Positions 8,349 through 16,354 of a DNA stretch of 64,000 bases are shown piece by piece (the first letter of the stretch is position 1; every line of letters starts with the position of its first letter). The notes under the pieces were generated by a model, which was not told where the DNA came from, did not search any database, and worked only from the letters and a program-made list of their open reading frames with translations. A program made the translations under genes and the position numbers. Location of the stretch: assembly GCA_017619675.1 (NCBI GenBank), contig JAFZRX010000009.1, positions 248,001-312,000 of the forward strand, read 5' to 3'. Source of the DNA: Bacteroidales bacterium. GTDB taxonomy: Bacteria > Bacteroidota > Bacteroidia > Bacteroidales > UBA932.

Positions 8349-9128
8349 ATGAAGATACTTAACAGAATCCTTCTTGCGGCATTGCTCGTCACCGCTTTTG
8401 CGGTCACAGGCTCTGCCCAGAAGAAAGGCAAGATTGACGTAGGCGAAGCCCTGAAGGGCTATTTCACCCCAGTCACAACTCCATCGGCCAGTCCTGACGC
8501 CAAGGGATTCATCCGCCGCTGGATGATCCTTGAGCCAATCAGCAAACCAAACTCCACAAACCGCGTGTTCACGGATACCTACACCAGGGAGAACCTGAGC
8601 GTGGAGTATTTCCCGGGCCAGTTCACAGTTATCCCCAAGGACGGGGACAAGGTGAAGGTCACCATGGAATACCAGCCGCCGGTCAACCTCACTTCCAACA
8701 GGCCGGCCCAGCCCCAGGGAGAGCAACCCAAGTTTGTGAAGGCCACCCTGACCTGGCATGCGCTTGACAGCGACCACTTCTTCGTGAAACTCTTCCGCTT
8801 TGCCACGGGACTTGACAAGGACCGCTACGGCGTCATCTTCTGGACCGTTACCGTAATCAACTGTGAGGAGGACATCCCCAATGTCAGGCTCGCCGTGGGT
8901 TCCAACAAGGCGGCCAGATGGTGGGTCAACGGAGAGGAACTACTCCTGCTTGCGGGAGACCGCCACATGGGCGTTGACAGCGCGGTATCAGACCGCATCA
9001 CCCTCAAGAAGGGTAAGAACGTGCTCCGCGGCGTCACCATGAACGGCCCCGGAATGAGCGAGTTCTGCGCCCGTTTCATAGACGACCACGGCAACCCCGT
9101 AAGGAACTATACAATTACTTGCAACTGA
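8349..9128 (+). CDS. Secreted jelly-roll (galactose-binding-like) protein, copy 2
   Basis: The ATG at 8349 gives 259 residues with a clean signal peptide (MKILNRILLAALLVTAFAV, cleavage near GSAQ); an in-frame upstream start would run back into the GH43 gene. It is a paralogue of the 6217-6915 product but has an insertion of about 20 residues around QPPVNLTSNRPAQPQGEQ, rich in proline and glutamine, between two core strands. Conserved positions include FIRRWMILEPISK, LTWHALDS, RWWVNGEELLLLAGDR and ITLKKGKNVLRG. No enzymatic motif is apparent. It precedes the second GH43 gene by 16 bp, repeating the order seen in copy 1, so a substrate-binding or partner role is the best guess. Confidence 0.75.
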   Translation: MKILNRILLAALLVTAFAVTGSAQKKGKIDVGEALKGYFTPVTTPSASPDAKGFIRRWMILEPISKPNSTNRVFTDTYTRENLSVEYFPGQFTVIPKDGDKVKVTMEYQPPVNLTSNRPAQPQGEQPKFVKATLTWHALDSDHFFVKLFRFATGLDKDRYGVIFWTVTVINCEEDIPNVRLAVGSNKAARWWVNGEELLLLAGDRHMGVDSAVSDRITLKKGKNVLRGVTMNGPGMSEFCARFIDDHGNPVRNYTITCN

Positions 9129-9144
9129 TAAAACCCTGACAACC

Positions 9145-10596
9145 ATGAAAAGAATAATCATCATAGCAGCATTGCTCTTGTCGGGCGTTATCATGTTTGC
9201 CCAGACCGGAGCCCCGTTTATCCACGACCCTTCTTCGATCGTTGAATGCGACGGCAAATACTACACCTTTGGAACCGGAAGCGGAGGCCTCATCTCCGAG
9301 GACGGATGGAGCTGGCACAGCGGGGCCGTGAGGCCCGGCGGAGGCGCCGCTCCTGACGCCATCAAGATAGGCGACCGCTACCTTGTGATCTACGGAACAA
9401 CCGGAGGCGGAATGGGTGGCGGCCACGCCAGCAAGATAATGACCATGTGGAACAAGACCCTTGATCCGGAATCCCCGGATTTTGGATACTCGGACCCTGT
9501 ATTGGTGCTTGAGTCCCTTGTAGACGAGGACTTCAACGCCATTGACCCTGGCGTTCTCATGGGTCCCGACGGCAGGCTGTGGCTCACCGCGGGAACATAC
9601 TTCGGACATATACGCCAGGTCGAGATAGATCCAAAGACTGGATTCCGCGTAGAGGGCAACGAGGCCATTGACGTGGGCAGGAACATGGAGGCTTCCACAA
9701 TGATGTACCGTGACGGCTGGTACTACTTGCTTGGAACACACGGAACCTGTTGCGACGGCGTGAACGCCACATACAACATTGTGGTGGGACGCTCCAGGAA
9801 CCCCCAGGGACCGTTCATCGACAATGTGGGACGCTCCATGATAGAGGGCGGCGGCAAGTCTGTCATCACCTCCGAAAGGAGGCTCATCGGCCCCGGCCAC
9901 TTCGGACGCTTCGTAGAAGAGGAAGGCGTGGAGAAGATGTCCTTCCACTGGGAGGCCGACATGGACCAGAGCGGCCGCAGCGTGCTCGGCATACGTCCCC
10001 TTATCTGGAAGGACGGATGGCCGGAGGCAGGTGAGGCCCTCAAGGAGGGAACTTACGAGATCAAGTCCGTCAGGAGCGGATATGCCCTTGAACTGGAAGT
10101 TGACTTCGTCCGTGCCCAGGGCGCGCAGGGCGGAATGGGCAGAGGAGCCGGGAACCAGCAGCCTGTGGTAAGCATAGAAGAGCAGAAACTGGAGGATGTC
10201 ATTGACACCTGGCCCAAGGGTGTGATAGGCGCAAGGAACGGTTACTATATGGGCCGTCCCTGGCAGAGGTGGAGCATAATCCCCGTCCCTGAGGCTGGAG
10301 GTTATCTGGGAGGCCCTTACTACAAGATAGTGATTGCCGGAACCAACCGCGCCCTTGCAGCCAACGAGAAGGCGGAAGTGGACACTGTTCCGGAGTTCAC
10401 CGGAGCTCCTGAGCAGCTGTGGCGCATTGACCAGCTCACCGATGGAACATACCGTATAATGCCAAAGTCCATCCCCGGACACGACGAGCCTTATGCGCTG
10501 GTTTCCCTTGGCGACTGCTCTCCGACGCTTGCCCCGTTCGACTTCAGCAGCGACAATTCAAAGTGGGAGTTCAAAGGATTCGCACCTCTTAAATAA
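9145..10596 (+). CDS. Secreted GH43 arabinanase/arabinofuranosidase-like enzyme with C-terminal beta-trefoil-like domain, copy 2
   Basis: This 483-residue paralogue of the 6917-8344 product carries a signal peptide ending near MFAQ. Catalytic residues are D28 in FIHDPS, D134 in NAIDPG and E182 in NMEAST. THGTCCDGVNATYN repeats the arabinanase-like motif, and QLWRIDQLTDGTYRIMPK marks the C-terminal beta-trefoil-like domain. Compared with copy 1 it has glycine-rich insertions (TTGGGMGGGHASK and QGGMGRGAGNQQ), which lie in loops and could change the substrate cleft. The two copies have diverged enough to suggest different linkage or chain-length preference, an inference to be tested biochemically. 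It is followed 6 bp later by the GH10 xylanase. Confidence 0.9.
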   Translation: MKRIIIIAALLLSGVIMFAQTGAPFIHDPSSIVECDGKYYTFGTGSGGLISEDGWSWHSGAVRPGGGAAPDAIKIGDRYLVIYGTTGGGMGGGHASKIMTMWNKTLDPESPDFGYSDPVLVLESLVDEDFNAIDPGVLMGPDGRLWLTAGTYFGHIRQVEIDPKTGFRVEGNEAIDVGRNMEASTMMYRDGWYYLLGTHGTCCDGVNATYNIVVGRSRNPQGPFIDNVGRSMIEGGGKSVITSERRLIGPGHFGRFVEEEGVEKMSFHWEADMDQSGRSVLGIRPLIWKDGWPEAGEALKEGTYEIKSVRSGYALELEVDFVRAQGAQGGMGRGAGNQQPVVSIEEQKLEDVIDTWPKGVIGARNGYYMGRPWQRWSIIPVPEAGGYLGGPYYKIVIAGTNRALAANEKAEVDTVPEFTGAPEQLWRIDQLTDGTYRIMPKSIPGHDEPYALVSLGDCSPTLAPFDFSSDNSKWEFKGFAPLK

Positions 10597-10602
10597 AGTG
10601 AG

Positions 10603-11766
10603 ATGAAGACCATTCACAAAATATGTCTGGCGCTTGCGCTGATCCTTCCGGCCTGTTCCGGAGGTCAGCCGCAGCACCCGGCGGAGACACCTGCGTTGAA
10701 GGATGTCTATAAAGACGCCTTCAAGATGGGCGCCGCAGTCAGCTCATTTGATCTGAGCGGCCGCAACCCGGAACTTGTGGACCTGATCCTCAAGCACTTC
10801 AACACACTCACTCCCGGCAACGAGCTTAAGCCGGAGTCCCTTCATCCCAGGCCGGATGTCTGGAATTGGGAAAGGGCCGACAGGTATGTGGACTTTGCCG
10901 TAGAGCACGATATGTTCGTGATGGGACACACCCTGTGCTGGCATAACCAGACCCCTGAATTCTTCTGGAACGACAAGGACGGCAAGCCCAAGAGCCACGA
11001 TGAACTGGTTGAGACTCTCAGGAGTTACATAGAGACCGTCTGCACCCACTTCAAGGGCAGGGTAGACGCCTGGGACGTAATCAACGAGATCGTTTCTGAA
11101 GAAGGCGGATACCGCGACAAGGGATGGGTACACGCTTTTGGAGGCGAAGAATACGGCGACGAGATTGTCAAGACCGTATTCCGCTTCGCGGAGCAGTATG
11201 CCCCTGACACCGAGCTCTATTACAATGAGTTCAACGTGTGGCGTCCTTCCAAGCTGGAAGGCGTCCTCCACCTTGTCAAGATGCTCCAGGAAGAAGGCAT
11301 CCGCATAGACGGCGTGGGCATCCAGGCCCACTGGGGTCTCAACTACCCCAAGAACCACTATGTGGAGGAGGCTATAGAAAAGATAGCCGCCCTGGGCGTG
11401 AAGGTGATGATCACGGAGTTGGACATAGACGTCCTGCCGCTGTCAAAGGAAGGCCAGATAATTGGCCAGGCCATGCGTGACCCGCAGTTCCAGCTGGAGG
11501 AATTCGAGGAGTTCTTCGATCCTTATAAGGACGGCCTGCCTGAGGAGGTGGAGAAGGAACTTGCGGACAGGTATGAGGAACTGTTCCAGATATTCTATGA
11601 CCATAGGGACGTGATAGACCGTGTTACCTTCTGGGGGCCTCACGACGGTTCTTCCTGGAAGAACGGCAGTCCCATCCCCGGCCGTACCAACTATCCGCTC
11701 CTCTTCAACAGGGACCTCACTCCTCACGAAGCCTTCTGGCGCGTAGCCGCAATACCAGGCAAATAA
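10603..11766 (+). CDS. GH10 endo-1,4-beta-xylanase, lipoprotein
   Basis: The 387-residue product starts with a lipoprotein signal (ALILPAC, lipid-modified cysteine near residue 18), so it is probably anchored in a membrane facing the periplasm or surface. The rest is a single GH10 TIM barrel of normal length. The acid/base is E162 in WDVINEIVSE and the nucleophile is E272 in MITELDID. The subsite residues of KPESLHPRPDVWNWE, GHTLCWHNQ and TFWGPHDGSSW are all present. It hydrolyses internal beta-1,4 links of xylan. It closes the operon with the two GH43 enzymes, which could trim arabinose from arabinoxylan, and the GH3 gene at the window edge may finish the products. Confidence 0.95.
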   Translation: MKTIHKICLALALILPACSGGQPQHPAETPALKDVYKDAFKMGAAVSSFDLSGRNPELVDLILKHFNTLTPGNELKPESLHPRPDVWNWERADRYVDFAVEHDMFVMGHTLCWHNQTPEFFWNDKDGKPKSHDELVETLRSYIETVCTHFKGRVDAWDVINEIVSEEGGYRDKGWVHAFGGEEYGDEIVKTVFRFAEQYAPDTELYYNEFNVWRPSKLEGVLHLVKMLQEEGIRIDGVGIQAHWGLNYPKNHYVEEAIEKIAALGVKVMITELDIDVLPLSKEGQIIGQAMRDPQFQLEEFEEFFDPYKDGLPEEVEKELADRYEELFQIFYDHRDVIDRVTFWGPHDGSSWKNGSPIPGRTNYPLLFNRDLTPHEAFWRVAAIPGK

Positions 11767-11780
11767 ACAGTTTTTATTTG

Positions 11781-11858
11781 AGAAGCGCTGTATTTGGTTG
11801 AAAGTGTAGTAACAAGAGGCGAAGCCCAAATCACTTTCAACCAAATACAGCGACTTCT
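11781..11858. repeat. Long inverted repeat (26/27-bp arms) after the xylanase operon
   Basis: The arms at 11781-11806 and 11832-11858 are complementary over their full length except for one extra base in the right arm. The core of each arm is TGTATTTGGTTGAAAGTG or its complement. A 25-nt loop separates them. The structure lies 14 bp after the xylanase stop codon and 37 bp before the next -7 element. It could act as a strong transcription terminator, but no T-tract follows it, so a small palindromic mobile element is also possible. Confidence 0.75.
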
Positions 11859-11894
11859 CTGTCAATATGAGTTATTTCAAATTGAAATTATTGT

Positions 11895-11902
11895 TATATT
11901 TG
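11895..11902 (+). promoter_or_regulatory. Bacteroidetes -7 element before the F420-ligase-like gene
   Basis: TATATTTG matches TAnnTTTG and lies 19 bp before the start codon at 11922. The -33 position is not clearly conserved. Confidence 0.6.
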
Positions 11903-11921
11903 GGAGTTAGTAGATAAACCA

Positions 11922-13124
11922 ATGAAGAATCACGAGAGAAGAGTCGGGACTGTGTCCCGCGGTATCAGGTGCCCCATTATCAGGGAGGGCGACAACCTGG
12001 CAGCGATAGTTGCAGAAAGTGTTCTTGCAGCAGCCGCAGAAGAGAATTTCCCAATCAGAGACAGGGATGTAATTTCAGTCACAGAATCCGTAGTAGCCCG
12101 TTCACAGGGAAACTACGCTCCTGTCAGCGCCATTGCAAAGGATGTGAAGGAGAAGACCGGCGGCGGAACCGTCGGAATCATTTTCCCTATCCTTTCCCGC
12201 AACCGCTTTGCAATATGCCTCAGGGGAATGGCAATGGGATGCAAGAAGGTTGTGCTTATGCTCAGCTACCCTTCAGACGAGGTGGGCAACGCCCTGATCA
12301 GCGTAGAGGCCATAGAGAATTCCGGCGTCAATCCGTATTGCGACGTGCTTACCCTTGAGGAATACCGCAAGCACTTTGGCGTTGTAAAGCACGAATTCAC
12401 CGGAGTAGATTATGTTGAGTATTACGCAGACCTTGTAAAGGAATGCGGAGCTGAGGTAGAAGTGATCTTTGCCAATCAGGCCAAGGCCATCCTGGATTAC
12501 ACGGACGTTGTGATCAATTGCGACATCCATACCCGCAAGCTTACAAAGAAGCGCCTGCTGGATGCCGGAGCCCGCATTGTCCTTGGAATGGACGATATCC
12601 TCACTTCTTCCGTGGACGGAAGCGGTTTCAACGAGGATTACGGCCTGCTTGGATCCAACAAGGCTACGGAAGATACCGTGAAACTCTTCCCGCACAAGTG
12701 CAAGGGATTGGTCCTGGATATCCAGAAGCGCATCTTGGATGCGACAGGAAAGCACGTTGAGGTGATGATTTACGGCGACGGCGCCTTCAAGGACCCTCAG
12801 GGCAAGATTTGGGAACTTGCGGACCCGGTTGTATCTCCCGCATTCACTGACGGCCTTCGCGGAACGCCCAATGAGCTGAAGCTCAAGTATCTGGCGGACA
12901 ATGACTTTGCTGAACTCAGCGGAGAGGCCTTGCGCGATGCTATCAGCAAGAGCATCAAGGCCAAGGACGCTGACCTCAAGGGCAAGATGGTATCGGAGGG
13001 AACCACTCCACGCCAGCTTACGGACCTCATCGGTTCGCTCTGTGACCTGACATCGGGTTCCGGAGACAAGGGAACGCCTGTGGTACTGGTCCAGGGTTAC
13101 TTTGACAACTACACGTCTGAATAG
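11922..13124 (+). CDS. Coenzyme F420-0:gamma-glutamyl ligase-like protein
   Basis: This 400-residue protein resembles the CofE/FbiB-N ligase family, which adds glutamate to coenzyme F420-0 using GTP. Supporting motifs are the opening GTVSRGIRCPIIREGDNL, then DRDVISVTESVVARSQG, which includes the metal-binding glutamate region, and VVINCDIHTRKLTKKRLLDAG. Classical CofE has about 245 residues, so this form carries roughly 150 extra residues. Bacteroidales are not known to make F420, and nothing else in this window relates to that cofactor. The protein therefore probably ligates glutamate or another amino acid to a different acceptor. It stands alone between the hemicellulase operon and the SRP RNA, with its own promoter. 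Function unknown. Confidence 0.65.
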   Translation: MKNHERRVGTVSRGIRCPIIREGDNLAAIVAESVLAAAAEENFPIRDRDVISVTESVVARSQGNYAPVSAIAKDVKEKTGGGTVGIIFPILSRNRFAICLRGMAMGCKKVVLMLSYPSDEVGNALISVEAIENSGVNPYCDVLTLEEYRKHFGVVKHEFTGVDYVEYYADLVKECGAEVEVIFANQAKAILDYTDVVINCDIHTRKLTKKRLLDAGARIVLGMDDILTSSVDGSGFNEDYGLLGSNKATEDTVKLFPHKCKGLVLDIQKRILDATGKHVEVMIYGDGAFKDPQGKIWELADPVVSPAFTDGLRGTPNELKLKYLADNDFAELSGEALRDAISKSIKAKDADLKGKMVSEGTTPRQLTDLIGSLCDLTSGSGDKGTPVVLVQGYFDNYTSE

Positions 13125-13153
13125 TTCCGCTTTTTAATAATCGGAAATATTTA

Positions 13154-13161
13154 TATATTTG
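13154..13161 (+). promoter_or_regulatory. Promoter (-7 element) of the SRP RNA gene
   Basis: TATATTTG fits TAnnTTTG and lies directly before the predicted 5' end of the RNA at about 13165. A T-run at 13131-13135 sits at the -33 position. Confidence 0.7.
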
Positions 13162-13164
13162 CAC

Positions 13165-13262
13165 GGGGAAAGTCTTACACGACCAGCTCCCTCCCAACTC
13201 CCCCAGGGTAGGAATACAGCAAGGGTAAGAGGTTGTAGCGGTGCGATGTATCCAGCTTTCCC
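13165..13262 (+). ncRNA. ffs: Signal recognition particle RNA (small bacterial 4.5S type)
   Basis: The 98-nt transcript folds end to end: GGGGAAAG at the 5' end pairs with CTTTCCC at the 3' end. The apical region contains the conserved Ffh-binding internal loops, recognisable as CAGGGTAGGAATACAGCAAGG, which resembles the bacterial pattern of a GGAA tetraloop flanked by AGCA and CAGG. A run of T at 13263-13269 follows immediately and would end transcription with the closing stem as terminator hairpin. With the Ffh protein the RNA targets inner-membrane and secreted proteins during translation. Its short length, without an Alu domain, is normal for Gram-negative bacteria. Confidence 0.9.
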
Positions 13263-13300
13263 TTTTTTTATTGCCACACCGTTAATTCACTAGATATTGT

Positions 13301-13831
13301 ATGAAGAGGTTCCTGTTTCTCTCTGTCGCATTGTTCCTCCTTGCCGGCTGCAATTGGTTCGGGATGGAGAACTCTGTCAAGGAAAAGCTTCCGGACAACT
13401 ATACCATGACTATGCACGACTACCAGTTCAAGGTAGTGGAGGACAAGCTGCTGCCGTATGGCGTACAGCAGTGGGACGGGTATTTCGGATCGTTCTATGA
13501 GGCTTATACAGACCCTGTCACGGGAGTATACACGCCTCCGGTACTTGCTCTGTCACATTTCAAGTGGTATCCTGTGGAATACGGCCCGGATTTCTGGAAT
13601 GACTGCGGTGTGGATTACATTGACAATTACACCTTTGACACGTATGTGTATCATGAGGAGAACGGCATAGTCACCGTGGAGAACTTCTACGGGCGTGACT
13701 GGCACGGAAGGTTTGACGAAATGGGAATCACCTTTACCAGCGACCTGGGAACGGTAGAACTTAAAAAGCTGGAAAAGACTGCCTACGACGGTTCCCTAGA
13801 CAGTTACATCAACAACCTTCTGAACAGATAA
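13301..13831 (+). CDS. Hypothetical lipoprotein
   Basis: The 176-residue product begins with a lipobox (LFLLAGC, cysteine at residue 17) and should be exported and lipid anchored. The mature part is rich in tyrosine, tryptophan and acidic residues (for example YGVQQWDGYFGSFYEAY and WYPVEYGPDFWND) and is probably a compact beta-rich domain. I recognise no family and no catalytic motif. It starts 31 bp after the SRP RNA terminator run and converges with mnmA, leaving 18 bp between the stop codons. No obvious promoter precedes it, so it may rely on read-through from the SRP RNA gene. Confidence 0.75.
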   Translation: MKRFLFLSVALFLLAGCNWFGMENSVKEKLPDNYTMTMHDYQFKVVEDKLLPYGVQQWDGYFGSFYEAYTDPVTGVYTPPVLALSHFKWYPVEYGPDFWNDCGVDYIDNYTFDTYVYHEENGIVTVENFYGRDWHGRFDEMGITFTSDLGTVELKKLEKTAYDGSLDSYINNLLNR

Positions 13832-13849
13832 TCCTTATTGGAAAGATTT

Positions 13850-15136
13850 TTAGCGGGAGATGACCCCTGATCCGGGCATTTCCCGCTCTTGCGTATACCA
13901 CACGGCGAACTGGCCCGCGGTAATGCCGCGCTGGGGCTGGTCAAAGAGGATAAAGAGCCCGTTCTGACGCATCAGGAGCGTTGCCTGCTGCAGGGGCTGA
14001 CGATAGCGGATGCGCACCAGGTACCGGCGGTTCTCGCCAATTTCCATCTTAAGGTCAGGGCGTATCCAGTGGATTTCTTCCGGGGCGATGCGCAGGCAGC
14101 TGCGAAGCAGGCCTTTGTGCGTATGCCCTTCGCCCACGTAAATGGTGTTGCTCTCGATGTCCGTGGCCAGGATGAAGATTGGCTCCTTGTGGCCGCCGAT
14201 GTTCAGGCCCTTGCGCTGGCCAATGGTGTAGAACTGGGCGCCGTCGTGCTTTCCCACGATCTTGCCCCAGGGGTTCTCCTTGTAGCGGGTTTTCTTTGCG
14301 TGGTGGTTGCGGGCGCGGTAGGTTTCGGTCTGGAAGGTGATGCCGCTGTAGTCGATGGGGGTGGAGAGTTCCAGCAGTTCATCGTCAGTGCAGGCAAGGC
14401 CCTTTGCAAGCAGGGAAGCGTCCAGCGCATATTTCTCGCTGTCCGCATAGAACTGGTCATAGACCTCCACCACGTTGCCTTCAACGCTCTTAAGTTGCTG
14501 TTGCAGGAACACCGGCAGGTCCACCTTCCCAACGAAGCAGATGCCCTGGGAGTCTTTCTTGTCGGCCGAAGGCAGGTCCGCTTCCTGCGCCAGGCGACGC
14601 ACTTCCGGCTTGGTCAGGTCCCCTATGGGGAACATGGCGCAGGCAAGCTGCTCCTGCGAGAGCTGGCAAAGGAAGTAACTCTGGTCCTTGTTGGAGTCCT
14701 CTCCCGCCAGGATGCGGTACATTGTCTTGCCGTCCGGCCCAGCGAACTCTTCCTTGCGGCAGTAGTGGCCTGTGGCCACCATGTCCGCACCCAGTGAGCG
14801 GGCCGCCGTGAGGAACGCATCGAACTTTATCTCCCTGTTGCACAGCACGTCAGGGTTTGGTGTGCGCCCCTTGGAGTACTCGTCGAACATATAGTCCACC
14901 ACCCGCTTGCGGTACTGCTTTGACAGGTCCACGAAGTAGAAGGGGATACCAATCTTTCTGGCCACCATTTCAGCCACGAACTTGTCCTCCTCCCACTCGC
15001 AGTCTCCGTGCAGGGTCCCCTCCGTGTCGTGCCAGTTCTGCATGAACATGGCAAACACGTCGTAGCCCTGCCTCTTCAGAAGCAAAGCCGCAACGCTGGA
15101 GTCCACGCCTCCTGAAAGTCCCACGCATATCTTCAT
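13850..15136 (-). CDS. mnmA: tRNA-specific 2-thiouridylase MnmA, with a long insertion
   Basis: MnmA transfers sulfur to U34 of Lys, Glu and Gln tRNAs. I choose the ATG at 15136 (MKICVGLSGGVDSS) because the upstream alternative at 15154 would fall upstream of the -7 element. The product has 428 residues, against about 360 in most bacteria. ATP-binding PP-loop SGGVDSS, the first catalytic cysteine in NPDVLCNREIKF and the second in GICFVGK are all present. Between FLQQQLKS and FYTIGQRKG lies an insertion of roughly 65 residues, rich in charged and aromatic residues, where a short loop is normal. The insertion lies near the central domain that contacts tRNA. The gene converges with the lipoprotein gene. 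Confidence 0.93.
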   Translation of the reverse strand: MKICVGLSGGVDSSVAALLLKRQGYDVFAMFMQNWHDTEGTLHGDCEWEEDKFVAEMVARKIGIPFYFVDLSKQYRKRVVDYMFDEYSKGRTPNPDVLCNREIKFDAFLTAARSLGADMVATGHYCRKEEFAGPDGKTMYRILAGEDSNKDQSYFLCQLSQEQLACAMFPIGDLTKPEVRRLAQEADLPSADKKDSQGICFVGKVDLPVFLQQQLKSVEGNVVEVYDQFYADSEKYALDASLLAKGLACTDDELLELSTPIDYSGITFQTETYRARNHHAKKTRYKENPWGKIVGKHDGAQFYTIGQRKGLNIGGHKEPIFILATDIESNTIYVGEGHTHKGLLRSCLRIAPEEIHWIRPDLKMEIGENRRYLVRIRYRQPLQQATLLMRQNGLFILFDQPQRGITAGQFAVWYTQEREMPGSGVISR

Positions 15137-15141
15137 CCCTG

Positions 15142-15149
15142 CAAAGATA
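15142..15149 (-). promoter_or_regulatory. Bacteroidetes -7 element of mnmA
   Basis: On the minus strand TATCTTTG matches TAnnTTTG and ends only 5 bp before the mnmA start codon, so the transcript would be leaderless or nearly so. This position also argues against the longer upstream start. Confidence 0.65.
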
Positions 15150-15190
15150 TACAATTCTTGGAAAACTAATATCAGGATGGGATGGGGAGC

Positions 15191-15294
15191 GTGGGCATAA
15201 GTGGTTGATAATCAGCGAGATCATTATTTTAACGGTCTCGTTTTGGGCACCGTTTAAGTGTTTATTTTGCTGATAATCAGATGCTTACACCCAC
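15191..15294. repeat. Nested imperfect inverted repeat with two TGATAATCAG copies
   Basis: Outer arms at 15191-15201 and 15284-15294 pair imperfectly. Two identical TGATAATCAG boxes lie at 15206-15215 and 15271-15280, each containing the palindrome TGATAATCA. A CGAGA/TCTCG pair (15216-15220, 15236-15240) lies between them. The region is upstream of mnmA and downstream of the mini-plug gene; it may be an operator, a terminator or a decayed mobile palindrome. Confidence 0.45.
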
Positions 15295-15300
15295 GGGGCA

Positions 15301-15822
15301 TTAATTGTTACGGCGCTTTTTGGTGGTTTCAATAACTATGACGGTGCAGTCTTCACCATATTTCAACTGTTCAGGAGAACCGTTCTTGAGGACAGTGATG
15401 TTTTTGATGTCCATTGGAGATACAGCGTCGAATGGTGACAACGAATCTTCGTATTCTACACCGTCAACCACATACACGATTTTCCTTGGGATTTTCTGGA
15501 TATACTGGCTGATATCCGGTATGTGGAAAGAATCAGGTGTAAAGCGATAGACAGACATCAGGGAATCCAGGTCGAATTGGGGGAAGGTTCCGGTAAAGGA
15601 GAATATGGAAGGTTGTTTAGATGTGGAGATGGAATGAATCGTAACGGCGTTGCGTCCCGATCCTGTTGTAGAAATCTTGTAATCTTTGATTGTTTTGCCA
15701 TTTAGTTGGGAACCGTCAAAGTTCTCAACCGTCACATTGTCAATGACATAGATGGTCTGCTGGGCTGACATGGTGAAAGCACTCATTAAGAGGCAGAGAG
15801 AGAGGAAGATTATCTTTTTCAT
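15301..15822 (-). CDS. Secreted stand-alone TonB-receptor plug-like protein
   Basis: The 173-residue protein has a signal peptide (MKKIIFLSLCLLMSAFTMSA) and no barrel. Its C-terminal 60 residues resemble the plug core of SusC-type TonB-dependent receptors: KIVYVVDGVEYED, then MDIKNITVLKNGSPEQLKYG and TVIVIETTKK. In full receptors the equivalents are LYVVDGVPV, DIESITVLKDASA, LYG and GVIIITTKKG. The first 110 residues are not recognised. It is the third gene of an ECF sigma/anti-sigma operon. In SusC systems the plug region and an N-terminal signalling domain talk to anti-sigma factors, so this small periplasmic protein could be a ligand or signal for the adjacent anti-sigma factor. That role is inferred. 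Confidence 0.65.
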   Translation of the reverse strand: MKKIIFLSLCLLMSAFTMSAQQTIYVIDNVTVENFDGSQLNGKTIKDYKISTTGSGRNAVTIHSISTSKQPSIFSFTGTFPQFDLDSLMSVYRFTPDSFHIPDISQYIQKIPRKIVYVVDGVEYEDSLSPFDAVSPMDIKNITVLKNGSPEQLKYGEDCTVIVIETTKKRRNN

Positions 15823-15831
15823 AATTGCATT

Positions 15832-16353
15832 TTAATCGTTTAGTGATACCAGATTGAAAGATTTGCCGCCATCCAGAGGGGTGACGATGAACGATGCGGT
15901 CTGCCCATCGGGGAAATGGGCGGTCATGACAAACCCGTCCCCAACGGGCTTGAATTCAAAGCTGTCGGCTTCTGCCGGATTGAAGTTGGATATGAAATTG
16001 AGCTGCTGGATCAGAACAGCATATTCTTCAGGAGTGGTGGCAGGGGTTTCAGGAACGGCAGGCTTCCTTGTCAGGATGATTACCGCGGCGACAGCCGCCG
16101 CCACACCCGCGAAGGCAAAGCACCAGGTGCGGTATGACCTTGTCCTGGACCGTTTTACAATGCGGTCGAACTCATCTTCCGCTTCAGGAAGTTCATGTAT
16201 TGTGACAGGCATTACTGCCTGAAGTATCTGAAAGACAGCCATCTCCTCATCATCCCTTGGCGGGGAGGATACAAAGGAGGCGTAAAGCTCGCGCTCCTGC
16301 TCGCTTGTAGTCTCCGCTTCCAGATAGAGTCTTATCAAGTCTTTCCGGTCCAT
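15832..16353 (-). CDS. Membrane-anchored anti-sigma-factor-like protein
   Basis: The 173-residue protein has a cytoplasmic N-terminal part of about 75 residues with helical, acidic character (LIRLYLEAETTSEQEREL), one membrane segment (FAFAGVAAAVAAVIIL) and a periplasmic C-terminal part of about 75 residues. This layout fits an anti-sigma factor, although no clear zinc motif (HxxxCxxC) is present, so it is not a ZAS-type protein. Its start lies one base after the sigma-factor stop codon, the standard position for a cognate regulator. The 9-bp gap to the mini-plug gene suggests all three are co-transcribed. I rate the anti-sigma role probable from context rather than from a family signature. 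Confidence 0.65.
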   Translation of the reverse strand: MDRKDLIRLYLEAETTSEQERELYASFVSSPPRDDEEMAVFQILQAVMPVTIHELPEAEDEFDRIVKRSRTRSYRTWCFAFAGVAAAVAAVIILTRKPAVPETPATTPEEYAVLIQQLNFISNFNPAEADSFEFKPVGDGFVMTAHFPDGQTASFIVTPLDGGKSFNLVSLND

Positions 16354-16354
16354 A

